DNA of 64,000 nt from Tretioscincus oriximinensis. Taxonomy: Eukaryota; Chordata; Lepidosauria; Squamata; Gymnophthalmidae. Under the pieces are notes generated by a model that was not told the origin of the DNA, ran no database searches, and saw only the letters and a program-made list of their open reading frames with translations. Of the stretch, positions 54,362-64,000 are shown piece after piece. Location of the stretch: positions 7,505,738 to 7,569,737 of the forward strand of contig JAJVDF010000002.1 of NCBI GenBank assembly GCA_022410635.1. Direction: 5' to 3'. How positions within the stretch are numbered: position 1 is the stretch's first letter; each line of letters begins with the position of its first letter. The translations under genes and the position numbers were made by a program.

Positions 54362-55133
54362 GACATGCTCAGTAGCAATTNTGACTTCAGTTCACAATAA
54401 TCACTTTCCACTCTTCTCGTGATATTTCCTGTATTCTCCCATTGAGAAATGGACACACATGAAGGAGAATCCAGTTCAATCCAGCACCTTTCGCAAAGAG
54501 GTAANAAAATATCTGCAATCTGCAAATTATGGCTGCTCATATCTTTATTGCAGATGCAATGCAATGCATTTCGAAATCTCCATTAGAACTGTTGGCTTTG
54601 CAGACATGATGATGGAACCAGGTAAGGAAATGTCAAGTGGATACATGCATAACATGAGTTGATTAGTCCCTAGGAAATCCTAACAATATATGCCACTAGA
54701 TGGCACTGGTGCTTTAAATACAATATGACATTTTACTAGCCTTTACTTTCTTTTTAGCTGAGCATTGGTCATAATGTTGTAGGCATTAAAATNCTGTATA
54801 AAAATTGTACAAGACACAGCTGTGTCTCAGGCTGTTGGATCAAGGATATTAATGATGATGGAAAATATGAAGTCAGAGGATGGAAGAGAGAAATGTCCAC
54901 TCTTAGCCATGCTTGGCAAAGTGGCAACTAGGTGGAATGGCAATTCCTCAGGTAATGAACTGAGGGAGGTGTCAAACTGGAAGGGGACACCAGATGTTTG
55001 TGCTGGGGGGAACATTGAACCAATAACCAGAGGCTGCTGCTGAGTGCTCCAGTGGGGGTTCGGGTGGTAGAGTGCATAGAGTTATTTTGGCAATTTTTAT
55101 CTTCAGTGGTAGCTCCTTTTTCCCGTGAGAACC

Positions 55134-55168
55134 GCCATATTGGGGGAACTCTGTTCCCCCAACATGGC
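55134..55168. repeat. 16-bp-arm hairpin
   Basis: GCCATATTGGGGGAAC, loop TCT, GTTCCCCCAACATGGC; one mismatch. It lies in a stretch with no other recognised feature. Confidence 0.5.
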
Positions 55169-55470
55169 ACCACAGGTGCTGCCCTCTCTCCTAGAAGCCA
55201 ACGGAATGTCTCCTGCGTTTCTCACTATCCAGCTGGCCATCTTTGACATGCTCATTATGCAGTGTTTCCATTATGCAGGAAAGTCACCTTAATTAGATTC
55301 CTCAGAGCAGCTGGTCTTAACTGGGAGTAACACAAACTGGCCTCACTTTACGTGCCTTTGTTGCATTATGGAAACATAGCTATATCCCATTTTCATACTT
55401 TTAGGATCTTGGAGTAAGATGGGGTGCCCCAGAGTGTACAATACATGTCCACATTTTAGGTGATCCTCTC

Positions 55471-55764
55471 ATTGCGACAGAACACTCTGTGCTGTCCTAT
55501 TGGTAGATCTTGACATTGAAGTCTACTGTTGGACAAGCAGCCCTATAGAGAACCCTTTTAGATGGTGCTCCTTGAAGCATCACCAGAAGTGTCACAGTAC
55601 CTGGAAATTTTGAAGGTCAGGAACAAATGTTTGTAACTATTGAAGTCTTGGTCAGCCCATCCAGCTGGGACTGGAATCAAATCATTCCAGTCCCAGCTGG
55701 ATGGGGTGACCAAGACTATAGGGCTGCTCGTCCAACAATAGACTTCAATGTGTTCTGTCGCAAT
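55471..55764. mobile_element. Fold-back DNA element with near-perfect inner hairpin
   Basis: Outer ends ATTGCGACAGAACAC and GTGTTCTGTCGCAAT are exact inverted repeats; next, GAAGTCTACTGTTGGACAAG pairs with the right arm. The inner arms 55645-55677 and 55684-55716 match 32 of 33 around a 6-base loop. The left arm carries about 100 extra bases. Non-coding. Confidence 0.75.
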
Positions 55765-55789
55765 CCAGAATACAAAGACAGACAGGTTT

Positions 55790-57546
55790 AAAGGCCAATC
55801 TTAAAAAATGAAATATCTAGGCTTTACTTTAACTAAGAATTTGAGTAAAATAGTAAAAGTCAATTANGACGCTGCGTGGAAAGAAATTGTAAGGAAAGCC
55901 ACAATTTGGAAGGATAAAAANCTAAGTCCAGTAGCCTGAATAAGAGCATTCAAAATGATGNTCCTTCCAAAAATAATATATCCTATGCAAGCCTTAACAG
56001 AGGAAATCCCGAAGAAAAACTGTTGGAATGGGATACATTTATACATTATTGGATATGTGATGATAATAAACCGAGGTTATCCAGGAAGAGGCTGCATGCC
56101 CAGATAAATAAAGGCGGATGGAATGTGCCATCGATAGAGCATTATTATGAGGCATTCCAGATTCTCAATTTATTTCAGATGGAGTACTCAGATAAAAAGT
56201 GGTGTAAGATAGAGAGGAGGCTTAACAACATAGAAAACCAATCTTGGCTGTTAATTAAAATTGATCGAAATAGAATTAAAACAGGCTCAAATGCAGCTAA
56301 AACAATCTTATCAGTATGGAAGAAATGGCAGTCAAAATTAAGCTCAGGAACAAAAATGATAAGCCATATCAGACATCTGAATGATCAAGGGAATCTCTTA
56401 TCAGAAGATTTACAAAAACTTAAAGATAATAATATAATAATGATTAGAGACTTTTTTTTCGGACAGACATGAGCCTAATATCATACAATGATATGATATT
56501 TATGATGGGGAATCACAGATGGCTCCAAGTCCAACACTTAAGAAACAAAATTCAAAGATTTATAGCCAATCAAGATCTAACTGCTACAAACACAAAACTG
56601 GAAGACACCTTTATTCGCGGCCTAAGTGATACAAAGGGAATGGGTGGAATATTATATAAAAGCATAACTGACTATCTCTTCAATAACATCACTACCTGGA
56701 CGGATATTTGGGCAACAGACCTGGTTATTACAGAGACTGAAATGAAGAATAAGTGGGAAGAGATAGAGAGAATTAAGAACCCTAGACTCAAGGAATTACA
56801 ATTAAAAATTACTAGTGGGTGGTATAGGACCCCAAATGTACTGGCACATATAAGTCAGAATGTAAGCCCACTTTGTTGGCACGGGTATGGGATTAGGGGA
56901 AATTATGTACACCAATTATGGGAATGCCCTATAGTATGTAGTTTTTGGAACTTGATATGGAACCATATAAACAATATTCTGGGCTATCCTATAAGAGGGA
57001 CAAAAGAAATTGCCCTGTTTCAAATACATCAAGGAACCATACAAGAGGATAAGTACTTGGTAGACCAGATGGTTATGGCTGTTCAAGCAGTCATAACTCT
57101 CGGTTAGAAAGATGCGACAAAACAACAAATAACTAATTGGTGCCATTATCTATCAGACCAAATGATGGGAGACTTTGTGATGGAAAAATTAGATACCAAT
57201 ATAAAAACNAAAGGAACTTGGCTGAAAAACTGGGCTAAATTAATTATATATGTACAATCAAACCGTTGGGGAGGACCCGAACTCCTAGTAACAATCAAAT
57301 TGATTCTCAGGCCTTAACAGTATGTAGAATGNATGGATATGTTCTCCCTCTCTCTGGGGGTGTGTGGGGGTGGGATGTTTGTTGTATAATATGTAATGTA
57401 TGTATGTAAGAAATAATTGAGGGCACGCATAATATGTTTGGTAATTTCTATTAATTCAGTGATGTAACTGTACCACTATTATTGTTTTTGTTGGTATATG
57501 GTGTTTTTCTGTTAAAACTAAAAAAAAAATTTTTTTTTTAAAAAAG
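55790..57546 (+). mobile_element. L1-type LINE, 3' end of ORF2, inactive
   Basis: Encodes KYLGFTLTKNLSKI, then frames 56023-56472 (GGWNVPSIEHYYEAFQILNLFQME) and 56469-57107, ending SPLCWHGYGIRGNYVHQLWEC: the C-terminal CX3C-X7-H-X4-C knuckle of L1 ORF2 with the second Cys changed to Tyr. The 3' UTR ends in A9/T9/A6 at 57520-57546. Nearest relative in the window is the L1 at 62110-64000. Confidence 0.78.
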
Positions 57547-58122
57547 AATGTTCTGATGGCATCGTAGAAGAGAATCCCATTTTATTCCAGTGATCATCCT
57601 GGTATATCATGGTTTAATCAATTNTTATTTCCCATTTTTTTAGTTTGTAGAGATNTGTTTTGATCAATTGTATAACTTAGCAGTGCTTTGGCTTTGAACT
57701 ATTACTGAAATGCATATGCAGGCATTTGGTTAAAGCAAAGCATGCTGTTTCCATCCTGCATTTCATACTGTGGAGGGCATGCCTTGTTAACAAAAGCAGT
57801 CTGTTGTTAACAGTGTGATTGTCTAAATTGCTGAAAACAAAGACAGTATGAATGGCCTTAGGAGATAAAGATAAGATACTGTGATTTGAAAAGGAGTGTT
57901 TACCCTCTCTAATAAGTCTATGCAGTTATGGTTCAAGACTAAACATCAGAGATACATTCTTCTTGGGTTGAGTGACATATGTCATAATATGCTTTCCTTG
58001 TTCTATTATTCTAGTTTTTAAAAAATGGTGGCTGTGGGAGGGAGGTTTTAGTCACATTTGTCCTGAGAGTCTTGGCTCCTCTCCTCCCCATCTGAAATAT
58101 TCAGATGAAGCTGTTTTTGTGG
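57547..58122. other. No gene recognised
   Basis: Nothing supported between the L1 tail and the hAT at 58131. Confidence 0.5.
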
Positions 58123-58130
58123 ACTGCAGT

Positions 58131-58649
58131 CAGGGCCGGATCTTGGGCAGGGGCTACAAGGGCTAAAGCCCTGGAAAGCAGGTTGGTGGTCATTTATTGG
58201 GGGCGGCATATTGCCGGCTATTTAAATTTCTCCCACTTGCGTCTACTGGGCATGTCCCAGCAGCAGCAGAGCTGTAATGCACATGATCCAGACACCACCA
58301 CGAGCCACCACTGCCATGCACCATTGTATTGTTGCTCTGCTGTTGTGCATGCACTACCACCTGTCTGTCTGTGTGCTGTTTTGCCTGTCTACCCTGAGCT
58401 GCTACCACAGCCCCTGCACAGGCAGCTGAGAGTAGGAGACAGAGAGCATAGGGCAAATGATGTCACTTCCGGAATCTGCTTCTGGGAATGGCACCTGGAG
58501 TGACATCACTTCCTGTCCCACCCTGGAAGTGACATCACTTCCTGTCCCACCCAGAAATGACACCACTTCCTGACCTGCCTGGAAGTGTTCAGGGAGGGCG
58601 TAATTTTTTTTGCGGCCCAGGGGTGTCATATACTCCAAATCCGGCACTG
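58131..58649. mobile_element. hAT-like element, CAGGGCCGGAT family
   Basis: 519 bp with termini CAGGGCCGGATCTTG and CAAATCCGGCACTG; flanked by ACTGCAGT (58123-58130) and ACTACAGT (58650-58657), 7 of 8 matching. Contains a triple tandem repeat at 58501-58587. The open frames on both strands lie within it and look spurious. Confidence 0.8.
58501..58587. repeat. Three-copy tandem repeat, period about 29 bp
   Basis: TGACATCACTTCCTG starts at 58501 and 58530, and a diverged TGACACCACTTCCTG at 58558. Each unit contains a TGACATCA core (CRE/AP-1-like), probably incidental. Confidence 0.75.
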
Positions 58650-59467
58650 ACTACAGTATCTGCCATGCTTTTTCCCCCTGTTTCTTCCTTTCTACCCATC
58701 CTGAGCAGACTCGGAATTTAAGATTTGTTAGTTGCAGTATAGATTGTTAATACTGCACTCAACTTCATCCTCTAACATAATGAAAGTAAAGAAATAGCAT
58801 GCAAATTTTTCAACTTTCATCAGCCAGCAGCTACAAAGTTAGCTGTACCCAATAAAGATATATATCACAAATAGAGAGATAGAACTGTCAGATCAGAATA
58901 TCCCTGGGGCTAGTACTTTTGCCCACATATGTTACAGTGTATAGTTGAGGGTCCCCCTGCCTCCATTCTTTACATTTACCTTTTTAGAAATCATGAGTCG
59001 TTGCCTGAAGCTCTCCCATCTATATCTCCAATTATTTTCTCCACAAAATGATCTAGCTCCTCTTACCCCTGGAATATGTCCCNCTTAAAAATAACTATGT
59101 GGTTGTTGTTTGTTCTCTTTAAAAGTTATTACACATTTTAACATTCTATTCCACATTATTTTATGGGTGTTGTTTTTAAAAAGTTGTTTTTATTGCTCTC
59201 TTAATCTGCTTATTGTCTATAGTAATATTTAATATCTTTATATTTAATATGGTGCTTCTGATTTGTTATAGGTTTTGCTTTGTGACTACAGATGTTCTAC
59301 CATTCAAGAGGGGCTTATTATATTTAAACATTATTTAAACCTTGTTTTAATTTTATAAATTACTTTTCTAAAAGGTATGCAGTGTTACAGTGAGAATAAC
59401 TAAAGCAAATAANCAATGTTCCTGAAGTTTATTTCCAGTGCATTGAAATGCACTATCTTAGAACACA

Positions 59468-59690
59468 AAAACATAAGAGGAGCCTTGTTGAATTGGGCCA
59501 TAGCCCACCTGTCCACCTTCATTAGGACAGTCTCAAGCAGAAGAAGGAAAAAACTACCACTGTTCTTGACCCCCAGCAAATGGCATTTCAGGAATCCTGT
59601 TTTCACATCCTAATAGCCATTGATANGCAGTCTTCCATGAACTTATCTAACCCTATTTTGATGCTATCCAGGCTGCTTACCACATTTGGA
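59468..59690 (-). mobile_element. CR1-clade LINE 3' end, internally deleted
   Basis: AACATAAGAGGAGCCTTGTT, TGGCATTTCAGGAATCC and CTTATCTAACCCTATTTTG match the family; the part around the poly-C block is missing. Confidence 0.65.
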
Positions 59691-61268
59691 ATACTGGAAT
59701 CAGTACCAAATCTTCTGAAATCAGAACCAAATCTACACATTAGGGTTCACTATAAGAAGAAGCATTAGATTAATATCTCAAATTGTCATATAACTTTAAA
59801 ATCAAAGCAGTGTCAACTGGAGTTTTTGTTTCATATATTGGTACATTTCAAAAGCAATGACATTCCCTTATTTTATTCATAAGCATCAAGCTAGTGAACA
59901 AAGAGTTTGCAGTCCAGGACACATTTACACTTTGACTGGGACATAGCCCAAATTATTAGCAGAATATTATTAATTGCTTCACTATTCCCCAAATATCCTC
60001 AATTATACTTTTTAAGTTAAAATAAATTTATCTTACATGAACTTCATTTAAGCAACATNCAATCATTCTTGTGTCCTGGAAACATTCCTGCAAAACCTTG
60101 TGAAGACCATATTCTAGGCATTCTGTGTTCTAACATGCCTGATTTGCTCTCTTCTCTCTGTGATGAGTCACTCAGACATGCTTCTTTGCCAGGGAAAGAG
60201 AAATGGTACCCAGGGACCATTTCAATAAGCCTGCATCCAAACAANGTTCTACTGGGTTGGTAGGATTATCATGATTCCACCTTCCTTCTGGGATCCACCT
60301 GGGAAAAAGCTTCTTTTTTGTAAAAGGAGAGGTTGCTGGTGTTTTCCAACATCAGCATGAAATACCTCTCCTTCGCGGGGATTTTAAGACTGTTAGAAGA
60401 TGCCAAGCAGGACTACAGAATTGCAGCTGGCTGACATGAATGGTATCTTATGTTCTTACGTTCTTATGTATTGACTTCCTGTTCTTCATATATTACTCTC
60501 ACCAGCTTCACATGGATTTTTGAGGTAAATATGAAAAGACGGGCAATTGGGTTATTCTGTAGTGTGGAGAGCCCAACAAATTAGACACAAAATGTGCAAT
60601 TTCATTCATTTTGTCAAATTAAGGCAGCATGTTATAATTATCAAGCTTATGACATTCAAATAAAGAATGAAACAAAATATACTGACAATATAACTCAACC
60701 AGTTTATAAATATTTGAACAGTATATTATTAAAATTATAGTATAACAAACTACAGAAAGTACATAACGTACAGACTACAGAACTAGATGATGAAAGCAAC
60801 TATAGNCAGCGAGAATTTCCATAGACAAANTGACTTTTGCATGTTAACTTCCTNAATTGGTCACNAGAAGCTCANAACATTTACCCATTGTATTAATGTT
60901 TGGGGNGAAGACTGCTTTTCCTGCCCCCATTTTCCTGAACCATTAAAAAGAAATGTTGTTAGAGTGCTGGANACTGGAAAAGCCGGTTAGTTCAGTTGAG
61001 TTATTCTGCTGTAAATAGTGACACTGAAGATTGAAGGCAATAGAGCAAGTCATATCACCTCTGAACAATTTTGACATTAGNACTTTCTTTATAGGAACCA
61101 CTGCAAAATTGTTTGTTGAATGTTTATATAAGTAGCATTTTTCCCTCTGCAAAGTCTTGAGGAAAAAAAGGTTGAAAAAAGCANCANTCTTAGGATGACT
61201 CCATACTAGCTAATATATTGGACCAGGAAACTGGCTAGGAGCCTTTGTTCTGCATGCTGAGTGTCCTG
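59691..61268. other. No gene recognised, partly N-rich
   Basis: About a dozen ambiguous bases cluster in 60806-61190. A CR1-like terminus (CTTATGTTCTTACGTTCTTATG) occurs at 60450-60471 without the rest of the element. Confidence 0.5.
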
Positions 61269-61276
61269 CCTCTGAG

Positions 61277-61662
61277 TANGGTTGCCATAATCAAAGTCTC
61301 CAAAACCGGGACAGACNGANGAGGTCGTTCGCACATGCACACACACACAAAGGAGGGGGGGAGAGNGAGACCAAAGGAGGTGAGGCGTGTTCTGCCTTAT
61401 AGCAGACACCAAACCATGCCTCCTACAAGAGGAGCAGCTACTGTAAAGCTCCAAGGGTCTTTCCAGGACCCAGGAAGCTTTTGGAGCATAGCCGACCTGC
61501 TCCTGCTGCTGTCAGTCCCGTCCTGAAATTCCCCTGTGCCTTATGCATTGGGGAATTTACAAATCCGGGATTTTTACCTACCTTTACTAAACCTGGACGG
61601 GATAATATTCTTGTTCTCAAATCCGGGACATTCCGGGCTTTCCAGGACCTATGGCACTCCTA
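61277..61662. mobile_element. hAT-like element, AGGGTTGCCATA family, copy 2
   Basis: Begins TANGGTTGCCATA and ends TATGGCACTCCTA; flanked by CCTCTGAG at 61269-61276 and 61663-61670. Shares with copy 1 a (CA)n block, TCCGGGATTTT and GGGACAATATT/GGGATAATATT segments. Non-coding. Confidence 0.8.
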
Positions 61663-61835
61663 CCTCTGAGGGGCTGGAACTAAGGGGTGATGATGGTCTA
61701 ATGTGGCTGAGTTTCCCTTAAACTAAGGTTTCCATAAAAAATCTGGGATGGAGATTTGCACTTTTAATGGGTGTGGAAAAATGATTTTCACTCCAGTTGC
61801 AGCAGGCATTATAAGCTGCAGGTGATGAAAAGCCA

Positions 61836-62102
61836 TTAAAGGTTCAAAGGTCTATCCTTGGTGTACCTTATAGGATCCTTGGGGGGGGGGTGTTTGGCAT
61901 CTTCTTCAATCTTCTTTACAAAGTTCCAGAGGAAATGGAGATATTGGTTCTCCAGACCCCCTAAGAAATAATGCTTAAAACATTTAAACTTTAACTTTAG
62001 ATCTTGTCCTTCCAATGAACAGTTGGAAATTATTTCCTTTAGTATTGATTGATTTGATGTTCTGTCATTTTTTAAATTCTCTTGGATTACTCGTCTCTCC
62101 AC
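61836..62102 (-). other. Unrecognised open frame of 88 codons beside the L1 tail
   Basis: Lys/Glu-rich translation (MERRVIQENLKND..., FKCFKHYFLGGLENQYLHFLWNF) just beyond the L1 A-rich end. No motif is recognised; it could be part of another LINE or chance. Confidence 0.2.
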
Positions 62103-62109
62103 TTTTTTT

Positions 62110-64000
62110 AAAAAAAAAATTAAAATTTATTTATTTATTTAATTAAACACCAAACAAATTACATTCCGAAAAAAAAAGAAACAAAAATTTACAAAACAAC
62201 TTAACCACCCACACATCCCCTCCCCCCTCCCACAACCGGAACTAAAATACTACTTCAACTTATCAGTCTCTGTTCCAGAATCATCAGGAGAGTTTCGTTT
62301 AACAGAATATCCAAGTCTGTGGAGCCCGCAAAGGCAATGAGTTTTCCCCATTTTATAACCCAGTGAGGGGTTGATCGAAGCCCCAGGGCTTGTAATCTTT
62401 GTTCACGTAAAACATCAAATAATAAAAATTCTATTATGTAATTCCACCAAAGGTCCAGATTCCATTTCCTCTGGTTCTTNCAACCTCTGACTAACGCTAA
62501 ATGCCCTGCCAATATTGCATTCTCAATGAACATTCTATCTTCCATCATTAATATCAAAGGGTCTAATATGCCGAATAACCAACACTCATCTGTGTCCAGC
62601 AGATTGATATTTGTTATGCTCTGAACCTGCCTGATAATAAGTTGACGAAATTGTTTGACTGCCAGACATATGGCCCACATATGCATATAAGTACCTCTCT
62701 CCTGACATCCATGCCAGCATAGTGGGGATACTCTGGCCAAATCTGCTGTACCATTTCGTAAATCTCTTAAGTTCAGTCTCTCGTACTCTGGTGTCCTTAT
62801 AGTTGTGGTATCTTGACAACCAATCTGCCCATCTATTGTTCATATTTGGCAATTCTTGATTCCAGTATTCAAACAGTTTGATTCTATTATCATATTTGTT
62901 ACTAATAAGCAAACTATATATTTCTTTTATCAATTTCTCCCCTCCTTTTATGATGTTGTTTATCACATGTTCCATTTTAGATGTTCCAATCATGCTTGAT
63001 TTTATCTGCNGGTTGTTAACAATATTGGCAATAGCATATTGTTGCAGCCAGAATCTCTGGCCCTCTTGTGTGGTTAATCTTCTTATCTTGGTCCAGTCTA
63101 CTATTAAGCCATTAATGTTTATTAAATCTCTAATTCTATGAAACCCATGGCTTCTTAAAAATTCCAGATATTCATAGAGGGCTCCCTCCCCTGTGTGATT
63201 TAACGCTAATATCGAGGCTAATTGTCTCCAATTATTAGCTATTGACTTTATAATAGATTTCCAGATTTTATAGCACGTTAATATCGGAAGTAGCCAGTGT
63301 TTGGTAATGACTCTATTGTATGTAGGATTAAGTATTGATTTATAATTTAATTTGTTCATCTCTNGCTCCAATCTAATTGGTTTTCTGGTTCTGAGCTATT
63401 CCATCTGGAATATTCTGTAGAGTTGAATGGCATCAGAATATGATTTTAACGAAGGGAGTCCCCATCCTGTCTTACTCTTTGCTGAATATAAAGTCATGTT
63501 CGATATTCTATGGACTTTTCCATCCAAAACCCATGATTTTATTTCTCTTTCCCATAATTTAATTTTATTGTTGGGTATAGTGACTGGCAAAGATTGGAAA
63601 AGAAATAAAAATTTAGGGAGAATCATCATATTAAATGCTCTGATTTTTGATGAAAGAGTCCATTGTTTATTTTTCCATTGCCTGAGCTTGTCTTTAACTT
63701 TTTTCCAGATTGGTTTATAATTAATATCAATTAACTTGTGCAAGTTTTTAGATATCCAAACTCCCAGATATTTCAGTTTTTTTAACTGTACATTTAGTCC
63801 AGTTTCTGTTTTTATCAAGTTTTGGTCTACTCTGGAAATGTTTATAGTTAATAATTCTGATTTAGCTACGTTTATCTTTAGCCCAGATAGTTTTTCAAAT
63901 TCGTCAGTGTGTGCTTTTATCATAGGAATTGCAATCTTGGGATTTTTAAGAATGAGTAGGGCGTCGTCCGCATACATTTGAATTTTAATCTCATCCGTTG
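62110..64000 (-). mobile_element. L1-type LINE, RT to 3' end, runs off the window
   Basis: From the right edge: MYADDALLIL (catalytic YADD), LSGLKINVAKSELL, KYLGVWISKNL, WTLSSKIRAFNMMILPKFLFLFQSLP, WGLPSLKSYSDAIQLYRIFQME, then one in-frame stop at 63393-63395, then SPLCWHGCQERGTYMHMWAIC (intact CX3C-X7-H-X4-C), a frameshift near 62700 and the C-terminus. A-rich 3' tail near 62110-62180. The few lesions suggest a fairly young copy. The start of the element is outside the window. Confidence 0.85.

Noticed and set aside
58105..58647. Frames of 80-130 codons on both strands
   Set aside because: They fall in the hAT 58131-58649 with a tandem repeat; composition is low complexity.

Overview
The window looks like nuclear DNA of a squamate reptile (lizard or snake). 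This rests on AT-rich, gene-poor, repeat-dense sequence with vertebrate splice signals, many 5'-truncated CR1-clade and L2-like LINEs, degraded L1 copies, a Penelope-like element, tRNA-headed SINEs and a rich set of short hAT-type DNA transposons. No bacterial or phage features are visible. Scattered single N bases suggest a draft assembly.

One protein-coding gene is clear: a clade A serpin (alpha-1-antitrypsin-like) on the + strand at 41725-51014, with four coding exons (41725-42406, 43663-43933, 48584-48731, 50826-51014). They splice in frame to 429 residues, with a secretion signal, an Asn-rich N-terminal extension, a Met-Ser scissile bond in the reactive loop, and a poly(A) signal at 51041. 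A possible non-coding first exon lies at about 33600-33674, preceded by an HNF1-like palindrome at 33578. The protein aligns to human alpha-1-antitrypsin with a constant offset of 36 residues, yet several normally near-invariant residues differ and it has no N-glycosylation sequon.

Layout: 1-33500 holds no recognised host gene. It contains L2-like LINE pieces (2505-3930, 21056-22560), CR1 copies (7613, 13955, 18621, 22586, 25364, 28962, 30835), SINEs, a mariner-like fold-back (6792-7027) and a nested stack at 21056-22560 (solo LTR inside a hAT inside an L2-like LINE). 34195-37313 is the longest CR1 copy, carrying a 116-bp inverted duplication. 37375-41077 is dense in short DNA transposons. 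41725-51046 is the serpin gene, whose introns hold CR1, SINE and hAT insertions. 51587-54361 is a DNA-transposon cluster with a Penelope-like element inserted in one copy. 55471-57546 holds a fold-back element and an L1. 58131-64000 holds two more hATs and an L1 on the - strand that runs off the end.

The strongest structural result is that eight short DNA transposons can be delimited to the base by 8-9 bp target-site duplications, plus one solo LTR by a 5-bp duplication. The strongest biological result is the divergent serpin. All repeat family names come from motif recognition, not database matching.
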